DNA from: Pseudomonas grimontii
GTDB lineage: Bacteria > Pseudomonadota > Gammaproteobacteria > Pseudomonadales > Pseudomonadaceae
DNA: 64,000 nt
Assembly: GCF_007858185.1 (NCBI RefSeq)
Contig: NZ_VFES01000015.1
Span: 154,289-218,288 of the forward strand
Direction: 5' to 3'
In this document: positions 53,085-60,940 of the stretch, piece after piece
Layout: every line of letters begins with the position of its first letter
Position numbering within the stretch: the stretch's first letter is position 1
Notes under the pieces: model-generated
Told to the model about the DNA's origin: nothing
What the model saw: the letters and a program-made list of their open reading frames with translations, nothing else
The model's database searches: none
Translations under genes and position numbers: made by a program

Positions 53085-53692
53085 CAACCTTGCCTCACCA
53101 GGCCGCAGAACACCCCTTCGATGGCCAGGTCCTGGTCGGGGCCTACCACGATAGGTTCGTACACTGGATTGCGCGGCAGCAGGCGCACACGGTCGCCACT
53201 GCGTTCGAAACGCTTGATGGTGACTTCGCCGTCCAGGCGCGCCACCACAATCTGCCCGTTCAAGGCTTCGGCACTGCGGCGTACGCCCACCAGATCGCCG
53301 TCGAGGATGCCGTCTTCGATCATCGAATCGCCTTGCACCCGCAACAGGTAATCCGGGGTTTTCGCAAAAGTGGCGGGGTCGAGTTGCAGGCGGCTGTGCA
53401 CTTCGGCATCCGCGCCGATGGGCAGGCCTGCCGCCACTCGGCCAAGCACCGGGACATCCAGCCACTCCGGACGCACGGGCTGGTTGAGCAAACGAATACC
53501 GCGCGCCTGGTTGGGGTTGACCTCGATGAAGCCGGCTTCGGTCAGGGCCACTACGTGTTTACGCGCGACGCTGCGGGAGGCAAAGCCGAACGCCTCGGCG
53601 ATCTCGGCGAGGCTGGGGGGTTGGCCTTGCTGCGCGATACGGTCGCGGATGAAGGTCAGGATGGCGGTGCGGCGGGGGGTCAGGGTTGTCAT
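53084..53692 (-). CDS. lexA2: LexA-type SOS repressor (LexA2)
   Basis: 202 aa. Winged helix at residues 1-65 (LTPRRTAILTFIRDRIAQQGQPPSLAEIAEAFGF), self-cleavage site A88-G89 in GRVAAGLP, catalytic Ser123 in GDSMIEDG and Lys160 in GEVTIKRF, so fully competent for RecA-stimulated autoproteolysis. Start at ATG 53692; earlier in-frame starts would place the operator inside the gene. First gene of lexA2-imuA-imuB-dnaE2, as in other pseudomonads where LexA2 controls only its own mutagenesis cassette. Confidence 0.93.
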   Translation of the reverse strand: MTTLTPRRTAILTFIRDRIAQQGQPPSLAEIAEAFGFASRSVARKHVVALTEAGFIEVNPNQARGIRLLNQPVRPEWLDVPVLGRVAAGLPIGADAEVHSRLQLDPATFAKTPDYLLRVQGDSMIEDGILDGDLVGVRRSAEALNGQIVVARLDGEVTIKRFERSGDRVRLLPRNPVYEPIVVGPDQDLAIEGVFCGLVRQG

Positions 53693-53693
53693 G

Positions 53694-53709
53694 GAGTACA
53701 TTTGTACTC
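53694..53709. promoter_or_regulatory. LexA2 operator (GAGTAC-N4-GTACTC)
   Basis: GAGTACATTTGTACTC is a perfect 16-bp palindrome ending 2 bp before the lexA2 start codon. Its core GTAC-N4-GTAC resembles the GTAC-N4-GTGC motif described for LexA2 of P. putida and differs from the CTGT-N8-ACAG box of LexA1. Confidence 0.8.
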
Positions 53710-53809
53710 TTATGGGAAATTTCTTACAAGAGCCGGTAGTCGGGGTTGAGTTGACTGAGTACATATCCGTTATTCAGGTAACGGCATACCTGATGTATGC
53801 AGATCAAAT

Positions 53810-53914
53810 GTGGGAGGGGCGGTGCGACGATTCGACTTGCCCCCGATTGCAGTGGGTCAGTACCAAATCCATCAACTGACACGCCCTCATCGGGGGCATG
53901 GGTATCTACACAAT
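53810..53914. repeat. Variant REPIN ending in inverted GTTGTGTAGATAC
   Basis: Left arm is the 38-base form with CGGTGCGACGATTCGA; the right side CCTCATCGGGGGCATGG runs into GTATCTACACAAT (53902-53914). Confidence 0.82.
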
Positions 53915-54295
53915 TTTCAGTGGTCTGTGGCGAGGGAGCTTGCTTCCGTGGCGGCCTTTGGGCCGACCATGTCGTTGGGGTTGACCGAGTACATATCCGT
54001 TGCTGCGGTAACGGCTACCTATGGTTCCGCCCTTACGGCGGGTCACTTTTGGAAAAGAGCCCCAAAAGTAACCAAAAGGGCTCTTGCCCCACCACTCGGT
54101 ACCTCGCCTAGGCTCGGTATGCCCGAACGAAGGCTTGAATCCGTGGGCCGCCGTCATGGGCCATCCTTGGCCCAGGACGGCTAACCCGGCGTCCTGCCGG
54201 GTTACCCACGGATTCAAGCCTGCGTTCGGCCAGCGTGGTTAACGGGGCGCCTAGGATCAAGATCAAAAGCCAGAGCAAAAGCAGAGCAAAAGCAG
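53890..54295. repeat. Large inverted repeat, arm A
   Basis: About 400 bp that recurs inverted at 54466-54990. Shared landmarks: TCTGTGGCGAGGGAG, GAGTACATATCCGTTGCTG, CCTCGCCTAGGCTCGGT, GGCTAACCCGGCGTCCTGCC and GCCTGCGTTCGGCCAGCGTG. Contains an internal palindrome around AACCCGGCGTCCTGCCGGGTT. Confidence 0.85.
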
Positions 54296-54328
54296 GCTGA
54301 GGTCTACCTGCTGGATGGAGATCCAAAT

Positions 54329-54415
54329 GTGGGAGGGGGCTTGCCCCCGATGAGGGAGTGTCAGTTGATGGATTTGGTACTGACCCACTGCAATCGGGGG
54401 CAAGCCCCCTCCCAC
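54329..54415. repeat. REPIN in the spacer of the large inverted repeat
   Basis: Standard GTGGGAGGGGGCTTGCCCCCGAT arms with about 40 bp between, lying between arm A and arm B. Confidence 0.95.
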
Positions 54416-54465
54416 ATTTTTAACCCAGTACACCAGACCCAACTCCGGTCGGCTCTAAGGCCGCC

Positions 54466-54990
54466 TCGCTTTGGCTTTTGATCTCAAATCGCCCCGTCAA
54501 ACACGCTGGCCGAACGCAGGCTTTGGAGCGTGGGTAACCCGGCAGGACGCCGGGTTAGCCGCGCTGGGCCAGGGATGGCCCATCGCGGCGGCCCACGCTC
54601 CAAAGCCGGAGTGAGGGCACACCGAGCCTAGGCGAGGTGCCGAGTGTTGGGGCGTGGACCTTTTGCTTACTTTTGGCTGGGCCGGCATTCCGGTCCCTCC
54701 AAAAGTGAGCCGCCGTAAGGGCGGAACCCTAAGCCGCCGTTACCGCAGCAACGGATATGTACTCGCTAAAACTCCAAAAAAACGGTCGGCCCGAAGGCCG
54801 CCACGGGAGCAAGCTCTTATAGAACAAAATTTATCTCATTAATTTTAAAAATAAATTATTTGCCGATTTATCGGCATGTTCTCTGCGCGAAAGCGCAGCC
54901 TGTTTACAGGCTGGGCGGCCTCCCTCGCCACAGACCGCTGAAAGAAGTTGTGTAGATACTTATGCTCATCAGGGGCAAGCCCCTTCCACA
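54466..54990. repeat. Large inverted repeat, arm B (interrupted)
   Basis: Inverted copy of arm A. Its sequence is colinear with A except for an extra AT-rich block at 54817-54922. Ends with GTTGTGTAGATAC (54947-54959) and a REP arm. Confidence 0.85.
54817..54922. mobile_element. AT-rich 106-bp insert with three hairpins inside arm B
   Basis: Arm A reads, inverted, GCAAGCTCCCTCGCC. Arm B has GCAAGCTC and CCTCGCC separated by 106 bp with CTC on both sides. The insert is strongly AT-rich at its left and contains TGCCGAT-TT-ATCGGCA, GCGC-GAAA-GCGC and CAGCCTG-TTTA-CAGGCTG hairpins. No coding capacity. It could be a tiny non-autonomous element or a remnant; mobility is inferred from the clean junctions only. 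Confidence 0.5.
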
Positions 54991-55042
54991 TTTCTACCGA
55001 GTACACCCGGAACAACTCCGGTCGGTCCAGAGGCCGCCAAGC

Positions 55043-55951
55043 TCACCCGCCTCCCGCCATATGCTCCGCAATCCTGCCCCTCAACCACCGCTCTGCCGGA
55101 TCATTGTCATGCACTCCACTCCACACCATCGACAACTCCGCCGCATCAATCGCAAACGGCGGATCCTCTGCCCGTAATGCCGTACCCTCGGTCAATGCAC
55201 ACGCCGCATAGTCGGGCACCGTCGCAATAATCTGCGTACCAGCCAGCAATGCCCGCAAGCCGCTGAACTGCGGCACTGCCAGCACCACCCGCCGGGCGCG
55301 GCCGATGCGGGCCAGGTCCAGGTCGATGTTGCCGCTCAAGTCTCCCGAGAACGACACCATCGCATGGGGCCGTGCGCAATAGTCGTCGAGGGTCAGCGGT
55401 TCAAGGCCGTCATCACCGCGCAGTACCTTGCAGGGAATGTCCCGCAGTTTCTTGCGCTTGGCATTCGCCGGCAGTTCGGTGGTGTAGCTCACGCCTACCG
55501 AGATCTCACCACTGGCCAGTAGCGCGGACATCAGCAGGTAATTGGCGCGGCGTACCACCACGATAATGCCTGGGGCTTCTTCGCGCAGTTGGCTGAGCAA
55601 GGGGGGGAACAGGCCGAACTCGGCGTCGTCGGACAGGCCGATGCGGAACACCGCACAACTGGTGGAAGGGTCGAAGTCCTTGGCGCGGCTGACCGCGCCT
55701 GAAATGGTGTCCATGGCCGGTTGCAACTCCTTGAGTATCGCCACGGCGCGTGGCGTGGGTTCCATGCCGCGGCCATTGCGCAGCAGCAACGGGTCGTCGA
55801 ACAAATCCCGCAGCCGGCCCAATGCCGCACTCACCGCCGGTTGGCCCATAAAGAGCTTTTCGGCGACCCGGGTCAGGTTCTTCTCGAACATCAGCGCTTC
55901 GAAAATCACCAACAGGTTCATGTCGACGCGGCGCAGGTCGTTGCGGTTCAT
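55043..55951 (-). CDS. LysR-family regulator (NodD/NahR-like subgroup)
   Basis: 302 aa. HTH residues 5-65 (RRVDMNLLVIFEALMFEKNLTRVAEKLFMGQPAVSAALGRLRDLFDDPLL with RNGRGMEPTPRA) shows the NodD-like pattern, followed by a LysR effector domain. ATG 55951 (MNRNDLRR) is used; the ORF extension to 55999 has no LysR character. It reads away from the AraC gene and has no obvious structural target nearby. Confidence 0.87.
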   Translation of the reverse strand: MNRNDLRRVDMNLLVIFEALMFEKNLTRVAEKLFMGQPAVSAALGRLRDLFDDPLLLRNGRGMEPTPRAVAILKELQPAMDTISGAVSRAKDFDPSTSCAVFRIGLSDDAEFGLFPPLLSQLREEAPGIIVVVRRANYLLMSALLASGEISVGVSYTTELPANAKRKKLRDIPCKVLRGDDGLEPLTLDDYCARPHAMVSFSGDLSGNIDLDLARIGRARRVVLAVPQFSGLRALLAGTQIIATVPDYAACALTEGTALRAEDPPFAIDAAELSMVWSGVHDNDPAERWLRGRIAEHMAGGG

Positions 55952-56155
55952 GGCGGTATCCAAACGGTTAGCAGGCCGCCAGCTAAGCAGGCAAAACACT
56001 GCCTGGATTGCATGCCTGTGCTGTCTTTTCCGTGACCGTACCTGGCGAAATTAACAACGATTAACTCGCCAGCCAGACGGTACGGCGCCAAAAATGACCC
56101 GGTCTACACTGCATCCATTCACCGGGAACGCTCCCATCGACTGCGGATATTCGTC

Positions 56156-56554
56156 ATGGCCCGACCTGCGTACTGTGCTCCTCGCTTATCCGCTACCGGC
56201 GGCCTGTGCCCCCGGCGCGAGCGGATCGCCAAGCAATTGATCCTCGCCAACCTTGGCGAAAGCCTGGCGATTGCCGACCTGGCCCAAGCCTGCGCCCTGT
56301 CGCGCAGCCATTTTTCCCGCGCATTCAAGTGCACCACCGGGCTGTCGCCCCAGGAATGGATACGCCAGCAACGCATCCAACGGGCCAAGGAACTGATCAC
56401 CGGTTCCTCCTTGAGCCTCACGCAAATCAGCCTGGAGTGCGGGTTTTGCGACCAGGCGCATTTCTGCCATATGTTCACGCGCAGCGAGGGCGTCAACCCG
56501 ATGACCTGGCGAAATCACCAACTGCGTCACAAGCCTCAAGAGATCGCTGCCTAG
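56156..56554 (+). CDS. Stand-alone AraC-type DNA-binding protein
   Basis: 132 aa consisting almost only of the two-helix-turn-helix AraC domain (LGESLAIADLAQACALSRSHFSRAFKCTTGLSPQEWIRQQRIQRAKELI; LTQISLECGFCDQAHFCHMFTRSEGVNPMTWR). No sensor domain, similar in size to SoxS/MarA, so control is probably by expression level. Ends 58 bp before the STAND regulator on the same strand. Confidence 0.87.
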   Translation: MARPAYCAPRLSATGGLCPRRERIAKQLILANLGESLAIADLAQACALSRSHFSRAFKCTTGLSPQEWIRQQRIQRAKELITGSSLSLTQISLECGFCDQAHFCHMFTRSEGVNPMTWRNHQLRHKPQEIAA

Positions 56555-56612
56555 TGGTCTGCGTGTACCTGGAATATGCTGGCCGCTTACTTTTCCCAGA
56601 GCATGGCGCCCC

Positions 56613-59375
56613 ATGAGTGACCCACGCGACCAGGCCGTGCATTTCGGCCCTTACCGCATACACCCGCACCAGCGCCTGGTGCTGGAGGCCGGTCGCCCGT
56701 TGCGGTTGGGACGGCGGGCAGTGGACATCCTGCTGATCCTGCTGGAGCAGGCCGGCAATGTGGTGAGCAAGCAGGAACTGATCGCCCGGGTCTGGCCTAA
56801 AAGCGTGGTGGAAGACGGCAACCTGCGGGTGCATATGGCAGCGCTGCGCAAGGCTCTGGGCGATGGCCAGGCCGGACAGCGCTATATCGTCACGGTGGCC
56901 CAGCGCGGCTACAGTTTTGTGGCACCACTGAGCATCGAGCCGATGAGCCTACCCACCGAAGGCGCGCCCCAACGCCCGAGCCACAACCTGCCGCTGCGAC
57001 GCACGCGCATGCTGGGTCGCCAGGCCCTGATCGACAGCCTGGTGCAGCACCTGCCCGAGCAACGCTTTATCACCCTGACCGGCGCCGGCGGCATCGGCAA
57101 GACCACCGTCGCGTTGCGCGTGGCGGAATTGTTGATCGGACATTACCGCGACGGGATTCGCCTGCTGGACCTGGCGCCCCTCAGCGCGCCGTCGATGATC
57201 CTGCCCAACCTCGCCGCACTGCTCGACCTCACCCACACTGAGCACGAACCGTTGGCCGTGTTTGCGCGCCGCCTGCAGGAGTACCAATTGCTGCTGGTGA
57301 TCGACAACTGCGAGCACCTGCTGGACGACATCGCGCTGATCAGCGAAACCCTGCTGCGCCACGCGCCCAAATTGCACATCCTGGCCACCAGCCGCGAGGC
57401 CTTGCGCGCCGAGGGCGAGTCGGTGCAACGCCTGGAACCCCTGGCCTGCCCGCCCGCCACCGGCAACCGCGCCCAGGCCCTGGGCTATCCGGCCCTGCAA
57501 CTGCTGATCGAGCGGGCCATGTCCCATCAGGACAGTTTCGAACTGAGTGAAACCGAACTGCCCCTGGCCATCGACATCTGCCAACGCCTGGACGGCATTC
57601 CCCTGGCAATCGAGCTGGTGGCCGCGCAGATCGAGCGCTTCGGCCTGCCCGGCCTGCTGGTGCAGATGGAAGACAACTTCCGCCTGCTCACCCGTGGCCG
57701 ACGCAGCGCCCTGCCCCGCCATCAAACCCTGCGCGCCACCCTGGACTGGAGCTTCGAACTGCTCACCGGCTGCGAGCAAATCTGCCTGCGTCGCCTCGCG
57801 GTGTTCCGGGGTGGCTTCAGCCTGGCCAGTGCCGCAGCGGTGATCGCCGGGCAACAGGTTGCGCCGGCCGAAGTACTGGGTTCGATCACCCAACTGGTGG
57901 CGAAATCCTTGCTCAATGTGGAGGCCGGGGATGACGAGGTGGTCTATCGCCTGCTGGACATCACCCGCACTTATGCCCTGGAAAAACTCAGCGTTGCCAA
58001 TGAGCTCGACGCCACCCGCGAACGCCACGCCAACCGCTGCCTGGTCCTGATGAACCAGGCGCAGGACGATTGGGAGCAGACGGCTACCCAAACCTGGATC
58101 GACCGCTATGCCCCGCTGCGCGAAGACATTCGTGCCGCCCTCGACTGGGGCCTGGGCGACCAGGGTGTCCACCTGCTGGGCATTCGTCTGACCGTCAGCG
58201 CCATGCCGTTGTGGCAGGAGCTGTCGCTGCTGCGCGAACACGGCCTGTACGTGGGCAAGGCGCTGGCGCGGCTGGGGCAATCGAGCACGCCAAGCCCGCA
58301 CTTGAACATGGCCTTGCAATTGGCATTCGGCAGTTTTTCCTATCACACCCAGGGCGGTACGCCGCAGACCATCGAAGCCTTTGCCCGTGCGCGACGCCTG
58401 GCCGAAGTCGACAGCAACCTGGTCGGCCAACTGCGCGCGGTGTCGGGGCAAATGACGGTCAGCCTGTGTGGCGGCGACTACAGCGAGGCCTTGGAGCAAA
58501 GCCTGCATTTCGACCGGTTGGGGCCGCAGGCCGAGCCGTTGCTGGCCCTCAGCGCCCAACGCCTGAGGGTGCTGGCGCAGCACTTCGCCGGCAACCAGGC
58601 GCTGGCGCAGCAGAATGCCGAACAGGTGATCCAGCGCATGGCCCAGAGCGGCCATCTCAACCGGTTTACCCACGGCTTTGGCGTGCAGTACGACCAGAGC
58701 GTGGCCTCGTTGACCATCCTCGCGCGCATCCTGTGGCTGCGCGGCTTCCCCGAACGTGCGTGGCGCACCGCAAACCAGGCACTGGCGTTGGCGTTGCAGA
58801 TCAACCACGGCACATCGATTTGCTACACCCTGGCCCTGGCTGGGGTGGTCATCGCTCACTACAACGGCGACACCGTCGCGGCCCGCGACCAGTTGGACCT
58901 GCTGTTACAGCAGGCGCAAAAGCATTCGGTGCAGTTGTTCCACTCCTGGGCGCAGTGCTACGAAGGTACGGCGCAGATCGCCGATGTGCAGGGATTGGGG
59001 CTGGTCGAAGACATCCTGGTGACCTTCAACGCCCACGCAGTGGATGAGGCCTTGTTCGCACGCGCCCGGAGCGGTGCGGCCGGCTGGTGCAGCCCGGAAA
59101 TCCTGCGCGTGCGCGCCGAGGCCATGCCCGATGCCCACGGGGCTGAGGCGCTGCTGCTCGAAGCCCTGGGCCTGGCACACCAGCAAGGCGCGCTGGCCTG
59201 GGAGCTGCGCTGTGCGGATTGCTTGGCGCGGCTGTGGCAAAAGCAGGGTCGTGTGCAGGCCGCCCGCGAGCTGCTGGGTTCGGTCTACGCGCGATTTACC
59301 GAAGGCTTCGCCACCCAGGACCTAGTCCGCGTAGGCCGCCTGCTCGACGAGTTGCAGGACAAACGGCCGGCCTGA
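56613..59375 (+). CDS. Winged-helix STAND ATPase regulator (large)
   Basis: 920 aa. OmpR-type DNA-binding domain at residues 5-100 (LVLEAGRPLRLGRRAVDILLILLEQAGNVVSKQELIARVWP, YIVTVAQRGYSFVAP). The NTPase has Walker A TGAGGIGKTTVAL near 163 and Walker B LLLVIDNCEHLLDD near 230, with the downstream winged region RHQTLRATLDWSFELL. A long alpha-helical C-terminus (about 480-900) is probably TPR-like. Such proteins are large one-component regulators; inducer unknown. The 3' end overlaps the convergent relative by 54 bp. Confidence 0.85.
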   Translation: MSDPRDQAVHFGPYRIHPHQRLVLEAGRPLRLGRRAVDILLILLEQAGNVVSKQELIARVWPKSVVEDGNLRVHMAALRKALGDGQAGQRYIVTVAQRGYSFVAPLSIEPMSLPTEGAPQRPSHNLPLRRTRMLGRQALIDSLVQHLPEQRFITLTGAGGIGKTTVALRVAELLIGHYRDGIRLLDLAPLSAPSMILPNLAALLDLTHTEHEPLAVFARRLQEYQLLLVIDNCEHLLDDIALISETLLRHAPKLHILATSREALRAEGESVQRLEPLACPPATGNRAQALGYPALQLLIERAMSHQDSFELSETELPLAIDICQRLDGIPLAIELVAAQIERFGLPGLLVQMEDNFRLLTRGRRSALPRHQTLRATLDWSFELLTGCEQICLRRLAVFRGGFSLASAAAVIAGQQVAPAEVLGSITQLVAKSLLNVEAGDDEVVYRLLDITRTYALEKLSVANELDATRERHANRCLVLMNQAQDDWEQTATQTWIDRYAPLREDIRAALDWGLGDQGVHLLGIRLTVSAMPLWQELSLLREHGLYVGKALARLGQSSTPSPHLNMALQLAFGSFSYHTQGGTPQTIEAFARARRLAEVDSNLVGQLRAVSGQMTVSLCGGDYSEALEQSLHFDRLGPQAEPLLALSAQRLRVLAQHFAGNQALAQQNAEQVIQRMAQSGHLNRFTHGFGVQYDQSVASLTILARILWLRGFPERAWRTANQALALALQINHGTSICYTLALAGVVIAHYNGDTVAARDQLDLLLQQAQKHSVQLFHSWAQCYEGTAQIADVQGLGLVEDILVTFNAHAVDEALFARARSGAAGWCSPEILRVRAEAMPDAHGAEALLLEALGLAHQQGALAWELRCADCLARLWQKQGRVQAARELLGSVYARFTEGFATQDLVRVGRLLDELQDKRPA

Positions 59376-60845
59376 AAACGCCCCCAGGTAATGCCCATAG
59401 CCCCGTTGCAAACGCGCCACCTGCTGCGGGTCGCGCAGGAGTGCCAGGCCATAGCTGCGTACGCTGTTGAGCAGGCGATAGCGCGGATAGCCCGGACCGG
59501 GTTCGAGGCTCAGCAGCGAGGTGCCGACCAGGCGCCCGAGCAGGTACGACAAGTCGGCGTGCTCCAGCTCGGTACCGGCCACCAGCTTACTCAGGGTGGG
59601 CAAGGTCACCGCCATCTTGAACAAGCTCAGTTGCAGGAACAGCCAGCGCTCCGGCAGGCTCAGCCGCTCGTATGTCCAGTCCAGGGCGGCGGTCACGGAT
59701 TGATGGCGCTCCACCGCCGTGCGGCGACCCCGGGTCAGTACCTGTAATCCACTGTGCAACTGCGCCTGTAAACCGCGTACGCCCAGCGCGTCCACTTGGG
59801 CGGCCGCCAGTTCAAGGGCCAGGGGAATACCGTCGAGGCGCCGGCAGATGTCCCGCAACGGCGCCAGGTCCTGTTGCCGCAACACAAAACCCTGTTGACC
59901 GGCACACGCCCGTGCGACGAACAGTTGCACGGCGGGGAACGCCATCGCCTGTTCAACACTGCCCATCGCCGACGGTGCCGGCACGCCCAGTGAGGGCACG
60001 CGCTGCACCCATTCGCCTGGGGCCTGCAACGCTTCACGACTGCTGACCAGCACGCTGACCGCGGGCGCGTTTTCGCGCAGCGCCCACAGAAGATGTCGAC
60101 AGGCACCGAGCAGCAGGTCGGCGCCGTCGAGTACCAGCAGCAATTGCCGGGAGACCAACTGGCGGCACAACTCAGTGACACTGCCGCAGGGCTCCAGGTG
60201 CAGGGCCGTGGCCAGGTGGCGCAGCATCATCAGCGGCGTCTCCACTGTGGCCAGGTCGACCCACCACACACCATCGCGGTAGCGCGGCAACACGCGCTCG
60301 GCCAGCGCCAGGGCCAGGGTGCTCTTGCCCACGCCGGCGCAACCGGTAAGGGTCATCAGGCGCTGCCCGGACACACGCCGCGCCAGCACGCCCAGCAGCT
60401 CAGCGCGACCGATCACCGGGCTGAGCCGGGTGCCGAGGTTATGCCGGGGCAGCACCGTTGCGGTGGCAACCTCCACGGGTGCAGCGAAACAGTAACCGCG
60501 CTGGGGGTCATTGAGGATAAGACGTTGCCCGTCGAGGGCACGGCGCAGTGCCGCGATGTGCACCCGCAGGTTGTTCTCTTCCACCACGCTGCACGGCCAG
60601 ACCCGCTCGATCAAGGTAGCCTTGCTGATGAATTGCCCTGGCGACTCCAGCAGCACCGCAAGGACATCCAACGCCCGCCCGCCCAATGGCACCGGCCAAC
60701 CCGCCTTGCTCACCAGCCGCTGCTGCCGGTGAAAGGCATACTCACCGAAGCGCACCGTGCTATCCGCGTCAATCGCCTGAGGGATATTCATGTCTGCAAT
60801 CGCGCTGGAACACCCGGTCTTGGGCGTCCGCGCATCCTTTTCCAT
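59322..60845 (-). CDS. Winged-helix STAND ATPase regulator (short form)
   Basis: 507 aa. Same plan as its convergent neighbour: OmpR-type domain (FGEYAFHRQQRLVSKAGWPVPLGGRALDVLAVLLESPGQFISKATLIERVWP), Walker A TGCAGVGKSTLAL near residue 170, Walker B LLLVLDGADLLLGA, and VERHQSVTAALDWTYERL. It ends soon after the NTPase-winged region, without the ~400-residue helical part, so sensing must differ. Start at 60845 is uncertain; MNIPQAIDAD at 60791 is an alternative. 54-bp antisense overlap of 3' ends. Confidence 0.8.
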   Translation of the reverse strand: MEKDARTPKTGCSSAIADMNIPQAIDADSTVRFGEYAFHRQQRLVSKAGWPVPLGGRALDVLAVLLESPGQFISKATLIERVWPCSVVEENNLRVHIAALRRALDGQRLILNDPQRGYCFAAPVEVATATVLPRHNLGTRLSPVIGRAELLGVLARRVSGQRLMTLTGCAGVGKSTLALALAERVLPRYRDGVWWVDLATVETPLMMLRHLATALHLEPCGSVTELCRQLVSRQLLLVLDGADLLLGACRHLLWALRENAPAVSVLVSSREALQAPGEWVQRVPSLGVPAPSAMGSVEQAMAFPAVQLFVARACAGQQGFVLRQQDLAPLRDICRRLDGIPLALELAAAQVDALGVRGLQAQLHSGLQVLTRGRRTAVERHQSVTAALDWTYERLSLPERWLFLQLSLFKMAVTLPTLSKLVAGTELEHADLSYLLGRLVGTSLLSLEPGPGYPRYRLLNSVRSYGLALLRDPQQVARLQRGYGHYLGAFSGRPFVLQLVEQAAYAD

Positions 60846-60940
60846 GGGCTCGACGCTATCTTGCCAGCTACCCGCGACAGGGCAATGCTGGCACGGGGAG
60901 CGATACGGACAATCGGGTGCGCGAGACGGACATCCTGTCG

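Larger units (their letters stand above)
53710..55042. other. Gene-free repeat-rich region upstream of lexA2
   Basis: About 1.3 kb without a convincing gene. In order it holds a partial repeat copy (53735-53795), a variant REPIN (53810-53914), inverted arm A (to 54295), a standard REPIN (54329-54415), inverted arm B (54466-54990) carrying a 106-bp insert, and a short direct repeat (CAACTCCGGTCGG near 54440 and near 55012). Confidence 0.75.

Noticed and set aside
53085..53465. N-terminal extension of imuA
   Set aside because: The open frame continues inside lexA2, but the extension is Arg/Pro-rich shadow sequence and the TGATG junction marks the true start.
53752..53990. Additional LexA2 operators from GAGTACAT motifs
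   Set aside because: Only half-sites; they are part of the dispersed repeat sequence and lack the second GTACTC half.
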